In this document: one piece after another, positions 1 to 7,024 of the stretch
Numbering within the stretch: position 1 is the stretch's first letter
Layout of the letters: every line of letters begins with the position of its first letter
Assembly: GCA_028287455.1 (NCBI GenBank)
Contig: JAQBPP010000108.1
Span: forward strand, 1 to 9,318
Direction of reading: 5' to 3'
Length of the DNA: 9,318 bases
DNA from: Bacilli bacterium
GTDB taxonomy: Bacteria > Bacillota > Bacilli > Tumebacillales > JAQBPP01
Made by a program: the position numbers and the translations under genes
The notes under the pieces: model-generated
Database searches by the model: none
Seen by the model: only the letters and a program-made list of their open reading frames with translations
Told to the model about the DNA's origin: nothing

Positions 1-167
1 ATATGGCGCAGATGTCTACGGAGCAAATCATCAATTTGATGAAAATGTCAGATCAAACGCTGAACGCCGCCAAAATTGTTGTAGCAATGGTACCTATCCT
101 ACTGATCTACCCCTTTTTGCAACGTTATTTCGTGCATGGCATTGTGCTGGGGGCTGTTAAGGAATGA
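1..167 (+). CDS. Sugar ABC-transporter permease, C-terminal end (partial)
   Basis: The reading frame is open from the left edge and ends at TGA 165-167, giving about the last 54 residues of a protein. It holds a hydrophobic segment (VVAMVPILLIYPFLQRYF) followed by the short tail FVHGIVLGAVKE. This YPFLQ-YFV-G---GAVK ending is characteristic of inner-membrane permease subunits of CUT1 carbohydrate importers, especially the LplC/YtcP-like branch, where it forms the last membrane helix and cytoplasmic tail. The stretch before it, T-E-Q-I-I-N-L-M-K-M-S-D-Q-T-L-N-A-A-K, matches the periplasmic loop of these permeases. The start, the EAA loop and the partner permease lie outside the window. It probably works with the binding lipoprotein at 7025-8323, although that gene is four genes downstream. 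The family assignment is firm; the transported sugar is not known. Confidence 0.88.
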   Translation, partial: MAQMSTEQIINLMKMSDQTLNAAKIVVAMVPILLIYPFLQRYFVHGIVLGAVKE

Positions 168-230
168 TCCAGTGCATGGCTAGTGAGGATGGTATTCATT
201 AATAGGGTGATTGACCCAGTATCAGAAGAC

Positions 231-236
231 AGGTGG
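231..236 (+). promoter_or_regulatory. Ribosome binding site for the isomerase gene
   Basis: AGGTGG lies 7 bases before ATG 244. It supports that start over the in-frame TTG at 211, which lacks a good site at the right distance. Confidence 0.6.
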
Positions 237-243
237 TTACATC

Positions 244-1983
244 ATGGTTTTTCTTTATAACAAAGAGCCCATAATTACGATTTGTGGATGGGATGAAGCG
301 GTTTGGCAGGGTTATGATTCAATTGTCAAAGAGCTGCAAAGAAAAATGGAAACAAAAGATAAAGTCGTTTTAACAGTAGAGTGCTATCCAACAGTTAGAG
401 AACATGAAATAGCGGATGGGCTTCGTGCTCTGGATCCGAACCTCGTTATTTTTGCAGATGAAGCTGCCATGGAACCGGAGCGTATACAAGCAAAGATGCA
501 GCGGTATTTGACGGATGACCGTGTTTTCGGTTACATGGCTCCGTTTACCGTCGATGAGTTTTTTATTGAGGGAAAGGTAGTACAGCTACGTAAGAGGATC
601 CAATCCGTGCAAAAGGGCTTGGTCCTTGTCATCGGTTTCGGGGCATCTTTACTATCCTCTGGTGACATTCTCGTTTACACAGACTTGGCCCGCTGGGAAA
701 TACAGCTGCGGTATCGAAGCAAGGAGTTTGGAAACTGGCGCGCAAATAACCAGGACGAAGATATTTTACGTAAATACAAGCGGGGATATTTTATTGAATG
801 GAGAATGGCGGATCGGTTGAAACGCTCCTTGCTCCACTCGATAGATTACTATTTGGATACCCATATAGCCAATGAGCCAAAGATGACAACGAAGGAAGCA
901 TTGCTGGATGGACTTAAGCAAACTGTTTCCCGGCCCTTCCGGCTCGTCCCCTATTTTGATCCGGGGGTGTGGGGAGGGTACTGGTTACAGGAGAAGATCG
1001 GATTGGATCCAAAACAACATCCATATGCCTGGGGATTTGACGGTGTCCCGGAGGAAAATAGTCTCTATTTCCAGTTCAGCGATATCCGGATGGAATTACC
1101 ATCAATAAACCTTGTTTTTTTTGAATCAGTCTCGCTTTTGGGAGAAAGAGTATACGCCCGGTTTGGAGCGGAGTTCCCGATCCGATTCGATTTCCTGGAC
1201 ACTATTGGGGGACAGAATCTCAGCTTACAGGTCCATCCGGTCACCGATTACATCCATGAGGCATTCGGGATGCGGTATACCCAAGATGAAAGCTACTACA
1301 TTCTGGATGCCAAACCTGATGCAACCGTTTTTTTGGGACTGAAGGAAGGAATCCATTCGGAAGAAATGATCGAAGACCTTGAAAAGGCACAAAATGGCGA
1401 AATCTCGTTTCCAACTGAAAAATACGTAAATGTGTTTCAGGCCAAGAAGCACGATCATTTTTCGATTCCTGCAGGCACGATCCACTGTTCCGGGCGTAAC
1501 GCCATTGTACTGGAAATCAGTGCGACTCCTTATATTTTTACTTTTAAATTGTGGGACTGGGATCGAGTAGGTCTTGACGGTAGACCGAGACCTGTTCATT
1601 TGCGGCATGGCTGCCTTAACGTTCAGTGGAATCGTACGACAGATTGGGTGAAAAGCCATTTGATCTCGCAGGTAGAGTCTACTGGAGAAGGGGACGGTTG
1701 GAAGGAAGAACGGACGGGGCTGCACGAATTTGAATTTATCGAAACTCGCCGACATTGGTTTACTGCTCTTGTACAGCATCACACAAATGGAAGCGTTAAT
1801 GTCCTTAACTTGGTAGAGGGAGAAGAAGCAATTGTAGAAAGTCCATCAGGCGCATTTGAGCCTTTCGTTGTGCATTATGCTGAAACTTTCATAGTTCCTG
1901 CTTCCGTAGGTCCTTACACGATTCGTCCGAGCGAACGCAGCGGTGGGAAACAGTTAGCTACCATCAAGGCTTTTGTAAAATAA
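244..1983 (+). CDS. Class I mannose-6-phosphate isomerase with N-terminal kinase-like domain
   Basis: A cytoplasmic zinc enzyme that interconverts mannose-6-phosphate and fructose-6-phosphate, linking mannose to glycolysis. The protein has 579 residues, far longer than a single-domain ManA (about 315). The C-terminal part, from about residue 232, is the type I isomerase cupin. It begins with F-D-P-G-V-W-G-G, and its metal ligands can be picked out as Q329 and H331 (LSLQVHP), E349 (DESYYIL) and H414 (AGTIHC). The H331 to E349 spacing matches that of the classical enzyme. Residues 1-200 form a separate domain with the conserved run LARWEIQLRYR and a glycine-rich strand-turn (VIGFGAS, about 129-135), recalling nucleotide or uridine kinases but without a proper GxxxxGK[ST] P-loop. 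This two-domain form occurs in other Firmicutes and Bacteroidetes. The ATG at 244 is chosen because of the AGGTGG site before it. The ROK kinase follows 36 bp downstream and may supply its substrate. Confidence 0.9.
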   Translation: MVFLYNKEPIITICGWDEAVWQGYDSIVKELQRKMETKDKVVLTVECYPTVREHEIADGLRALDPNLVIFADEAAMEPERIQAKMQRYLTDDRVFGYMAPFTVDEFFIEGKVVQLRKRIQSVQKGLVLVIGFGASLLSSGDILVYTDLARWEIQLRYRSKEFGNWRANNQDEDILRKYKRGYFIEWRMADRLKRSLLHSIDYYLDTHIANEPKMTTKEALLDGLKQTVSRPFRLVPYFDPGVWGGYWLQEKIGLDPKQHPYAWGFDGVPEENSLYFQFSDIRMELPSINLVFFESVSLLGERVYARFGAEFPIRFDFLDTIGGQNLSLQVHPVTDYIHEAFGMRYTQDESYYILDAKPDATVFLGLKEGIHSEEMIEDLEKAQNGEISFPTEKYVNVFQAKKHDHFSIPAGTIHCSGRNAIVLEISATPYIFTFKLWDWDRVGLDGRPRPVHLRHGCLNVQWNRTTDWVKSHLISQVESTGEGDGWKEERTGLHEFEFIETRRHWFTALVQHHTNGSVNVLNLVEGEEAIVESPSGAFEPFVVHYAETFIVPASVGPYTIRPSERSGGKQLATIKAFVK

Positions 1984-2019
1984 CAATTAAAGCCGCTATT
2001 CTGATGGAGGAACAATCTA

Positions 2020-2961
2020 ATGGTGGACATATCAATTGATTTTGGCGGAACCAATATTAAAATAGGATTGGTTCACTTCGGGTGTGTAAAAGCCAAGACA
2101 ATTATCCCCGCTTTCGCTGACAAAGGATTGATACCACGCTTATCCGATGTGGAAAAGGCTATTCATCAGCTTTTGATCGACAGTGGTTTGATGCCCTGCG
2201 ACTGTACGGGAATTGGGATCGCATTGCCAGGAATTATTGATCCAGCAGCTAAAACTGTGCTCTCCATTAATGGGAAGTATGCTGATGCGGTTGGTTTCTC
2301 CTTTCAAGAATGGGCCAATCGTATTTTTTCTCTTGATGCAGTCGTTGAGAATGACGCAAGGAGCGCACTTTTAGGTGAGATAGGTTATGGTGCAGCACGT
2401 GGGGAAAGTAATGCCGTTTTGATCATTTTTGGTACGGGTATAGGCACGGCCGCCATGATCAACGGACAAATCGTTAGAGGCAGACATGGGCAAGCCGGTA
2501 TACTCGGGGGCCATCTGGTTGCGAATGTACACGGCAACAGGTGTACCTGCGGCAATGTAGGTTGTATGGAGGCCCAATCAAGCCATTGGGCACTGCCGCA
2601 ATTAGTCAAACGCCACCCACAGTTTCTGGACAGTTCGTTGTCCAACGAAATTGGGATTGATTATCGCTCGGTTATTGAGGCTCTCAAAGCGGTCGATCAG
2701 GTGGCCTTGGAAATTTTAGAGGAACTGCTGTTGTATTGGAGTGCCGGCATCATTAATCTCATTCATGCCTATGATCCGGAAGTAGTGATCTTGAGCGGAG
2801 GCTTGATGAAATCTGCAGATGTGCTGCTGCCACAGATTGTGGATCGTGTACACGCTTTGGCTTGGACACCTTGGGGGAAAGTACGGTTTGTTGTCGCTGA
2901 GGATCCCGATACTTCGGTTCTTTTAGGTTTATCCTACCTTGTTCAATTATCCAAAACCTGA
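2020..2961 (+). CDS. ROK-family sugar kinase
   Basis: A predicted cytoplasmic ATP-dependent hexokinase of the ROK family (313 residues, usual length) that would phosphorylate a free hexose on its 6-OH. It has the first phosphate-binding motif DFGGTNIK (residues 7-14), the catalytic aspartate D112 in VENDA, and the second phosphate loop FGTGIGT (137-143). The ROK zinc motif is H165 with C175, C177 and C182 in CTCGNVGCMEA. No helix-turn-helix precedes the kinase domain, so it is an enzyme rather than a ROK repressor. The usual sugar-contacting E-x-G-H reads L-G-G-H here (L162), so specificity should not be copied from glucokinase. A GGAGG site at 2006-2010 sits 9 bases before ATG. Placed directly after mannose-6-phosphate isomerase, it is best guessed to be a mannokinase or fructokinase; the kinase fold is secure, the sugar is inferred. 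Confidence 0.88.
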   Translation: MVDISIDFGGTNIKIGLVHFGCVKAKTIIPAFADKGLIPRLSDVEKAIHQLLIDSGLMPCDCTGIGIALPGIIDPAAKTVLSINGKYADAVGFSFQEWANRIFSLDAVVENDARSALLGEIGYGAARGESNAVLIIFGTGIGTAAMINGQIVRGRHGQAGILGGHLVANVHGNRCTCGNVGCMEAQSSHWALPQLVKRHPQFLDSSLSNEIGIDYRSVIEALKAVDQVALEILEELLLYWSAGIINLIHAYDPEVVILSGGLMKSADVLLPQIVDRVHALAWTPWGKVRFVVAEDPDTSVLLGLSYLVQLSKT

Positions 2962-3011
2962 TCACATGCACAATGTGTATATGTGGGGAACCCTGTTGGT
3001 CAGATTGAGAT

Positions 3012-3017
3012 GAGGAG
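3012..3017 (+). promoter_or_regulatory. Ribosome binding site for the GH79 gene
   Basis: GAGGAG lies 7 bases before ATG 3025 and favours that start over the in-frame GTG at 2983, which would add 14 residues ahead of the Tat signal. Confidence 0.65.
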
Positions 3018-3024
3018 TGGTTGT

Positions 3025-4740
3025 ATGAATAACGATCCATCGAAAAACAAAGGGATAAAAGAGGAAAACACAAAGACGATTTCTCGTCGAGACGTATTAA
3101 AGCTAATAGGTAATGGGATGGTGGCCGGCGTCGTGCTCATGAGTGGAGGCGACATTCTTATCAGAAGTGGAAAAGCGCTCGCTCACGGGACAACGGGGAC
3201 AACGGGGACAACGGGGACACAGAACGGAGCTGAAGGTGAGCCGATTCTCGTGTCTGTTGATACAAGTTCTCCGGGTCCTCGGATCCCGATTGATTTCACA
3301 GGGCTGGGCTTCGAACGGGGGCCCTTGAATCCTGGCAACAATGGGGTGGATGGCTACCTCTTCAACCCCTCGAACACACAGCTCATCACGCTATTCCAGA
3401 ATGTCGGTATTAAGCACCTTCGTATCGGCGGAGGTTCCATTGACACCATGAGCCTCCCCGGGACCGGGCCGGACGGCTATACTGGGATCGATAACCTGTT
3501 TGCATTCGCCCAGGCGGCCGGAGTGAGCGTGCTCTACTCACTGCGGATGCTCAACCCGGGTGGGACCACCATCCCCAACCTCATGACCGAGGACGCTACC
3601 ATCGCACAGTATATCTGGCAAAATTACCAACACTATGTGAGTTCCTTCTCCATCGGGAACGAGCCCGACTGGCACTCCTACCACACGTATGCGAAACACC
3701 CGAATGATCCATTGATCTACGAGAACGTTTCAGGAGTGCCTGGGTCAGCATTTCCATCTTACCTCGCTGATTGGCAATCTTTTGCAGACGCAATCCGCCA
3801 GCTCGTCCCGGAGGCAACATTCTCAGGGCCGGATACGGGTGAATATAAGACGTCGACGTATTCGCCGGATCCGGTAACTGGAGTCTCCTGGACCGAGGTA
3901 TTCGCAAAAAACGAAGTTGGTTCGGGAATGATCGCGGATATCACCCAGCACCTCTACGTCGGGGGAAGTCCTGGGACTACTACTGCCCAGCAGGCAGTCA
4001 ACAATATGTTGTCATCGGAGTGGGTCAACAACACCAAGTTTGGAACCCAACCCGCTGGAACGGGTACGGCAGTCACCACGTACACTCCGTACCCGTGGAT
4101 TTACACACACAATATGGCCCCGGTGCTCCAGGCTGGATTACATTATCGCCTGACTGAGTCGAACGACTATGTGACAGGGGTTCCGGGTGCAAGCAACGCG
4201 TTCGCCTCAGCGCTGTGGGTGTTGGATTACATGCACTGGTGGGCATCGCATCAGGCAGCTGGGGTGAATTTTCACAACAAACAGTGGCTTGTGACCGACA
4301 CGATCGTGCGTGATTCTTACGGCAACTACCAGGTAAATCCCAAAGGTTACGGCATAAAAGCATTTAACCTAGGTGCTAATGGGTGTGTGATACCCATTGA
4401 CATCTCGAATCCGAACGCCCTCAACCTGACAGCCTATGCCGTTGGCGAGGGGCATAATCTCTATGTGACGATCATCAACAAGACCCAAGGAGGAGGGGCA
4501 ACCGATGCAAGCGTCACGATCATCCCATCTGGCTTTACGGCGAAGGAAGCCCAGTCGATCGTTTTAAGTGGTGGCCAGCCGGGCGATGCCTCGGCGATGA
4601 GCGCGATGCTTGGGGGTGCATCGATTACGAACAGTGAACCTTGGAGCGGAAAGTGGACTAAGCTGGATGTTGACGTGCGTGGGAAGGTTACCTTGACAGT
4701 GCCGGCCACGACAGCAGCCGTAGTACGAATTCATGGTTGA
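3025..4740 (+). CDS. Tat-exported GH79-like beta-glucuronidase
   Basis: A 571-residue predicted exported glycoside hydrolase. The N-terminus carries a twin-arginine signal: S-R-R-D-V-L-K at residues 20-26, then a weakly hydrophobic stretch and a likely cut after ALA (residue 53). A threonine-glycine linker (56-64) follows. The rest resembles GH79, the clan A (beta/alpha)8 family of beta-glucuronidases and heparanase-like enzymes. Supporting motifs are HLRIGGGSID near the start of the barrel, the acid/base site SIGNEPD (E213), and the likely nucleophile E378 in YRLTESNDY, followed by G-V-P-G-A-S-N-A-F-A-S-A-L-W. The last 120 or so residues look like the beta-sandwich domain common in this family. 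GC is visibly higher than in the binding-protein gene. It probably trims beta-linked glucuronic acid outside the membrane before import. Exact linkage, exo or endo action, and substrate are unknown; another clan A glycosidase is the main alternative. Confidence 0.78.
   Translation: MNNDPSKNKGIKEENTKTISRRDVLKLIGNGMVAGVVLMSGGDILIRSGKALAHGTTGTTGTTGTQNGAEGEPILVSVDTSSPGPRIPIDFTGLGFERGPLNPGNNGVDGYLFNPSNTQLITLFQNVGIKHLRIGGGSIDTMSLPGTGPDGYTGIDNLFAFAQAAGVSVLYSLRMLNPGGTTIPNLMTEDATIAQYIWQNYQHYVSSFSIGNEPDWHSYHTYAKHPNDPLIYENVSGVPGSAFPSYLADWQSFADAIRQLVPEATFSGPDTGEYKTSTYSPDPVTGVSWTEVFAKNEVGSGMIADITQHLYVGGSPGTTTAQQAVNNMLSSEWVNNTKFGTQPAGTGTAVTTYTPYPWIYTHNMAPVLQAGLHYRLTESNDYVTGVPGASNAFASALWVLDYMHWWASHQAAGVNFHNKQWLVTDTIVRDSYGNYQVNPKGYGIKAFNLGANGCVIPIDISNPNALNLTAYAVGEGHNLYVTIINKTQGGGATDASVTIIPSGFTAKEAQSIVLSGGQPGDASAMSAMLGGASITNSEPWSGKWTKLDVDVRGKVTLTVPATTAAVVRIHG
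3187..3219 (+). repeat. In-frame 9-bp tandem repeat encoding a TTG linker
   Basis: Three full copies of GGGACAACG and a partial fourth stand head to tail. They encode Thr-Thr-Gly repeats just after the predicted Tat cleavage site. As the unit is 9 bp, gain or loss of copies keeps the reading frame and only changes linker length. Confidence 0.9.
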
Positions 4741-4854
4741 CGATCATGGTGTTGGCCGCTTGGGGGTACGGTTGCTGGGGGGCTGAAATTGGGGATAGGC
4801 ACTATAGACTTATAACATCATGACTATCCTCTATTCCTCTTTTCTCAAAATTTC
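4741..4854 (+). promoter_or_regulatory. Longest intergenic gap, with possible weak promoter
   Basis: This gap separates the GH79 and DUF5054-like genes. Its first part is G-rich, with runs of five (4762-4766), six (4777-4782) and four (4791-4794) Gs. A possible sigma-A type promoter is TTGGGG (4789-4794) and TATAAC (4811-4816) with a 16-base spacer; the -10 matches consensus at five of six positions, the -35 at only three. No stable hairpin followed by a T-run was seen. The promoter is a guess from sequence likeness only. Confidence 0.3.
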
Positions 4855-4861
4855 AAGGAGG
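4855..4861 (+). promoter_or_regulatory. Ribosome binding site for the DUF5054-like gene
   Basis: AAGGAGG, a near-perfect site, lies 6 bases before ATG 4868. It rules out the in-frame ATG at 4820 as the main start. Confidence 0.8.
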
Positions 4862-4867
4862 TACATT

Positions 4868-6949
4868 ATGAAATACATTGAAACTGTGCATGTCGTATTT
4901 AAAACGCATTTGGATATTGGATTTACTGATCTATCGCACAATGTAGTCGACAAATACATGCACCACTATATTCCAGGGGCGATCGCATTAGCTGAACGGC
5001 TTGCTGAAGAGCGTGGGGCGGCTCGTTTTGTCTGGACGACTGGCTCTTGGCTCATTCATGAATATTTGCGTCAAGCAGACGGTAATGAACGGGAAACAAT
5101 GGAACAGGCTATTTCACGGGGACTTGTAACTTGGCATGGATTGCCGTTTACTACACATACGGAGTTGCTTGACGAAGGACTTTTTAAGTATGGATTATCA
5201 TTGTCGAAGCGCTTGGACGCACGGTTTGGCAAACAGACGATAGCAGCAAAAATGTCGGATGTGCCCGGTCATACGATGGCCATTGTTCCTCATCTTGTTC
5301 GCAATGGAATTAAATTCCTGCACCTTGGGGTCAATTTCGGATCAAAAATTCCTGCTGTTCCTCCTTTGTTTATCTGGAGAGCAAAAGATGGATCTGAATT
5401 GATTGTAAATTACGGCAGCGGCTATGGTAAGGTGCTTGAGGTTGAGGGTCTGCGCGACGCGCTGGTATTTGCCCATACGGGTGACAATATGGGGCCGCCG
5501 TCGGCAGAAGTCGTGCGTAATTTATTCGTAACGCTCGGAGAGAAATATCCGAATGCCGTGATAAAAGCGTCAACACTAGATGAATTCGCGGAAAAATTAG
5601 TCACCATCAAACATCAATTGCCGATCGTAGAGGAGGAAATCGGTGATTCTTGGATTCACGGCGCCGCCTCTGATCCATGGAAAATCGAACGTTACCGCGA
5701 GCTGCTGCGGCTGCGCAACCGTTGGATACAGGAAGGGCGCTTCGATGGCGATGGTTTGGAACTTGCCCGTTTTTCAGACAACTTGCTGCTGGTAGCTGAG
5801 CATACCTGGGGAATGGATTTGAAGAGATATTTGCCTGATTACCGCAATTATACGAAACAATCGTTCAATGTTGCTCGGGAGGAAAACCAAGTGGCGGAAG
5901 ACGTCGTCCCCGTCAAGTACAAGTATCTCGCAAATCACAGAAGCAAAGAGCCAACGTCTTATCAACTGTTCGAAAGTTCCTGGAAAGAGCAGCGCGAGTA
6001 TCTGTATCAAGCAATTGCAGCACTTGACGAGGATAAGCGAAATGAGGCCATTCATGCATTTGCTGAATTGGAACCGCAAATCACTGAACTCCACGGCGCT
6101 CGAGTGTTGCTGGCAGGTGAGCCGTATAAGCTTGGAACATTCGAAGTCTGTTTTGCTAGCGATGGTTCCATCGTGCGACTAGAAGACGGATATGGAAAGA
6201 AATGGGCCGACGAATGCCACCGGCTTGGGGTTTTCCGCTATGAGACGTTTGGTGTCAAACATTATCATTCTTGGTTTCAACAATACGTTTCGAATCAATA
6301 TAGCACCAATGTTTGGGCGGATGCTGATTTTGGCAAACCGGGCATGGAGTTATGCCAGCCGTCGCCAACTGGCGCAGTTTACTTGCCAAGGCTTGTTTCC
6401 TTGCAATGGCAAGAGGAGGAGACACAGGATCTTGTCATCGCCGATTTGCAGTTGTCCGATGAGGCGGTCGAGCTGTATGGCGCACCTGCGAAATTGCGGA
6501 TTCGATATGCGTTTAGCAAGGAAAAAGGCCGCATGGAAACGGAGTTGGTCTGGTTGGGCAAATCCGCGTGCAGGTTGCCGGAAGCGAGCTGGTTCTCCTT
6601 TGTTCCGAAAGTCGACAATCCCAACCTTTGGAAGATGGATAAGATGGGGGATAAGGTGTCCCCGTTGGCAGTCGTTCGCAATGGAGGACGCAATCTGCAT
6701 GCAGTATTTTTGGGAGTTGACTATTTCGGCAGCGATGGCTCCGTACAGATTGAAACGTTGGACGCACCGTTGGTGGCGCCAGGTGAGCGAAGACTTTTGC
6801 AATTCGACAATACGTTTGTTTCACTCGACGGCGGAATGCATTTCAACTTGCACAACAATATCTGGGGGACCAATTTCCCGATGTGGTGCGAAGATGATCT
6901 GAAATTCCGATTCGCCATTACAATGGAAAGCGCAAGAATATTGAATTGA
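4868..6949 (+). CDS. DUF5054-like protein, probable GH38-related glycosidase
   Basis: A 693-residue protein with no signal peptide, so probably cytoplasmic. The N-terminal motif HVVFKTHLDIGFTD and overall layout recall the DUF5054 family, a poorly characterised group related to GH38 alpha-mannosidases. Four residues fall where GH38 enzymes place the zinc ligands and nucleophile: H14 and D16 (THLDIGF), D131 (SDVPGHT, compare D-x-F-G-H in GH38) and H312 (EHTWG). Residues 1 to about 330 would be the catalytic barrel; the remainder, rich in beta-strand patterns (for example LRIRYAFSKEKGRMETELVW), would be sandwich domains. A helical stretch around 350-420 with S-W-K-E-Q-R-E-Y-L-Y-Q-A-I-A-A-L may correspond to the helical bundle. 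It sits between an exported glucuronidase and a sugar-binding lipoprotein, pointing to intracellular cleavage of an imported oligosaccharide. The reaction is inferred; the family link is from motif memory, not a search. Confidence 0.75.
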   Translation: MKYIETVHVVFKTHLDIGFTDLSHNVVDKYMHHYIPGAIALAERLAEERGAARFVWTTGSWLIHEYLRQADGNERETMEQAISRGLVTWHGLPFTTHTELLDEGLFKYGLSLSKRLDARFGKQTIAAKMSDVPGHTMAIVPHLVRNGIKFLHLGVNFGSKIPAVPPLFIWRAKDGSELIVNYGSGYGKVLEVEGLRDALVFAHTGDNMGPPSAEVVRNLFVTLGEKYPNAVIKASTLDEFAEKLVTIKHQLPIVEEEIGDSWIHGAASDPWKIERYRELLRLRNRWIQEGRFDGDGLELARFSDNLLLVAEHTWGMDLKRYLPDYRNYTKQSFNVAREENQVAEDVVPVKYKYLANHRSKEPTSYQLFESSWKEQREYLYQAIAALDEDKRNEAIHAFAELEPQITELHGARVLLAGEPYKLGTFEVCFASDGSIVRLEDGYGKKWADECHRLGVFRYETFGVKHYHSWFQQYVSNQYSTNVWADADFGKPGMELCQPSPTGAVYLPRLVSLQWQEEETQDLVIADLQLSDEAVELYGAPAKLRIRYAFSKEKGRMETELVWLGKSACRLPEASWFSFVPKVDNPNLWKMDKMGDKVSPLAVVRNGGRNLHAVFLGVDYFGSDGSVQIETLDAPLVAPGERRLLQFDNTFVSLDGGMHFNLHNNIWGTNFPMWCEDDLKFRFAITMESARILN

Positions 6950-7011
6950 CAAAGACAACAATTAAGAAAACGCCTTCGCAGTCAAGAGCTTGGCAATCAT
7001 TAGCCAGTTTA

Positions 7012-7018
7012 GGGGGAG
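7012..7018 (+). promoter_or_regulatory. Ribosome binding site fixing a TTG start
   Basis: GGGGGAG lies 6 bases before TTG 7025. No in-frame ATG occurs between here and the lipobox cysteine, so this site supports the unusual TTG initiation of the binding protein. Confidence 0.65.
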
Positions 7019-7024
7019 TTTGTC

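Noticed and set aside
132..180. Direct repeat GTGCATGGC at 132-140 and 172-180
   Set aside because: It is only 9 bp, one copy is inside the permease coding region, and no mobile-element feature adjoins it.
1225..1782. Minus-strand open frame of 185 codons
   Set aside because: It lies wholly opposite the isomerase cupin, whose catalytic residues and frame are clear; the encoded peptide shows no recognisable motif.
1788..1802. cre-like sequence for carbon catabolite control
   Set aside because: It matches only the left part of the consensus, lies deep inside the isomerase gene, and no better match was seen in any intergenic gap.
2963..2985. CACAT / ATGTG inverted repeat after the kinase gene
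   Set aside because: The arms are only 5 bp with no T-run after them, so it is too weak to call a terminator or operator.
6192..6902. Plus-strand open frame of 236 codons in another frame
   Set aside because: It lies inside the DUF5054-like gene, is rich in Arg, Cys and Trp as expected of a shifted frame, and has no ribosome site.
6946..6951. Perfect TTGACA -35 hexamer at the end of the DUF5054-like gene
   Set aside because: No -10-like hexamer occurs 15-19 bases downstream; it probably arises by chance over the stop codon.
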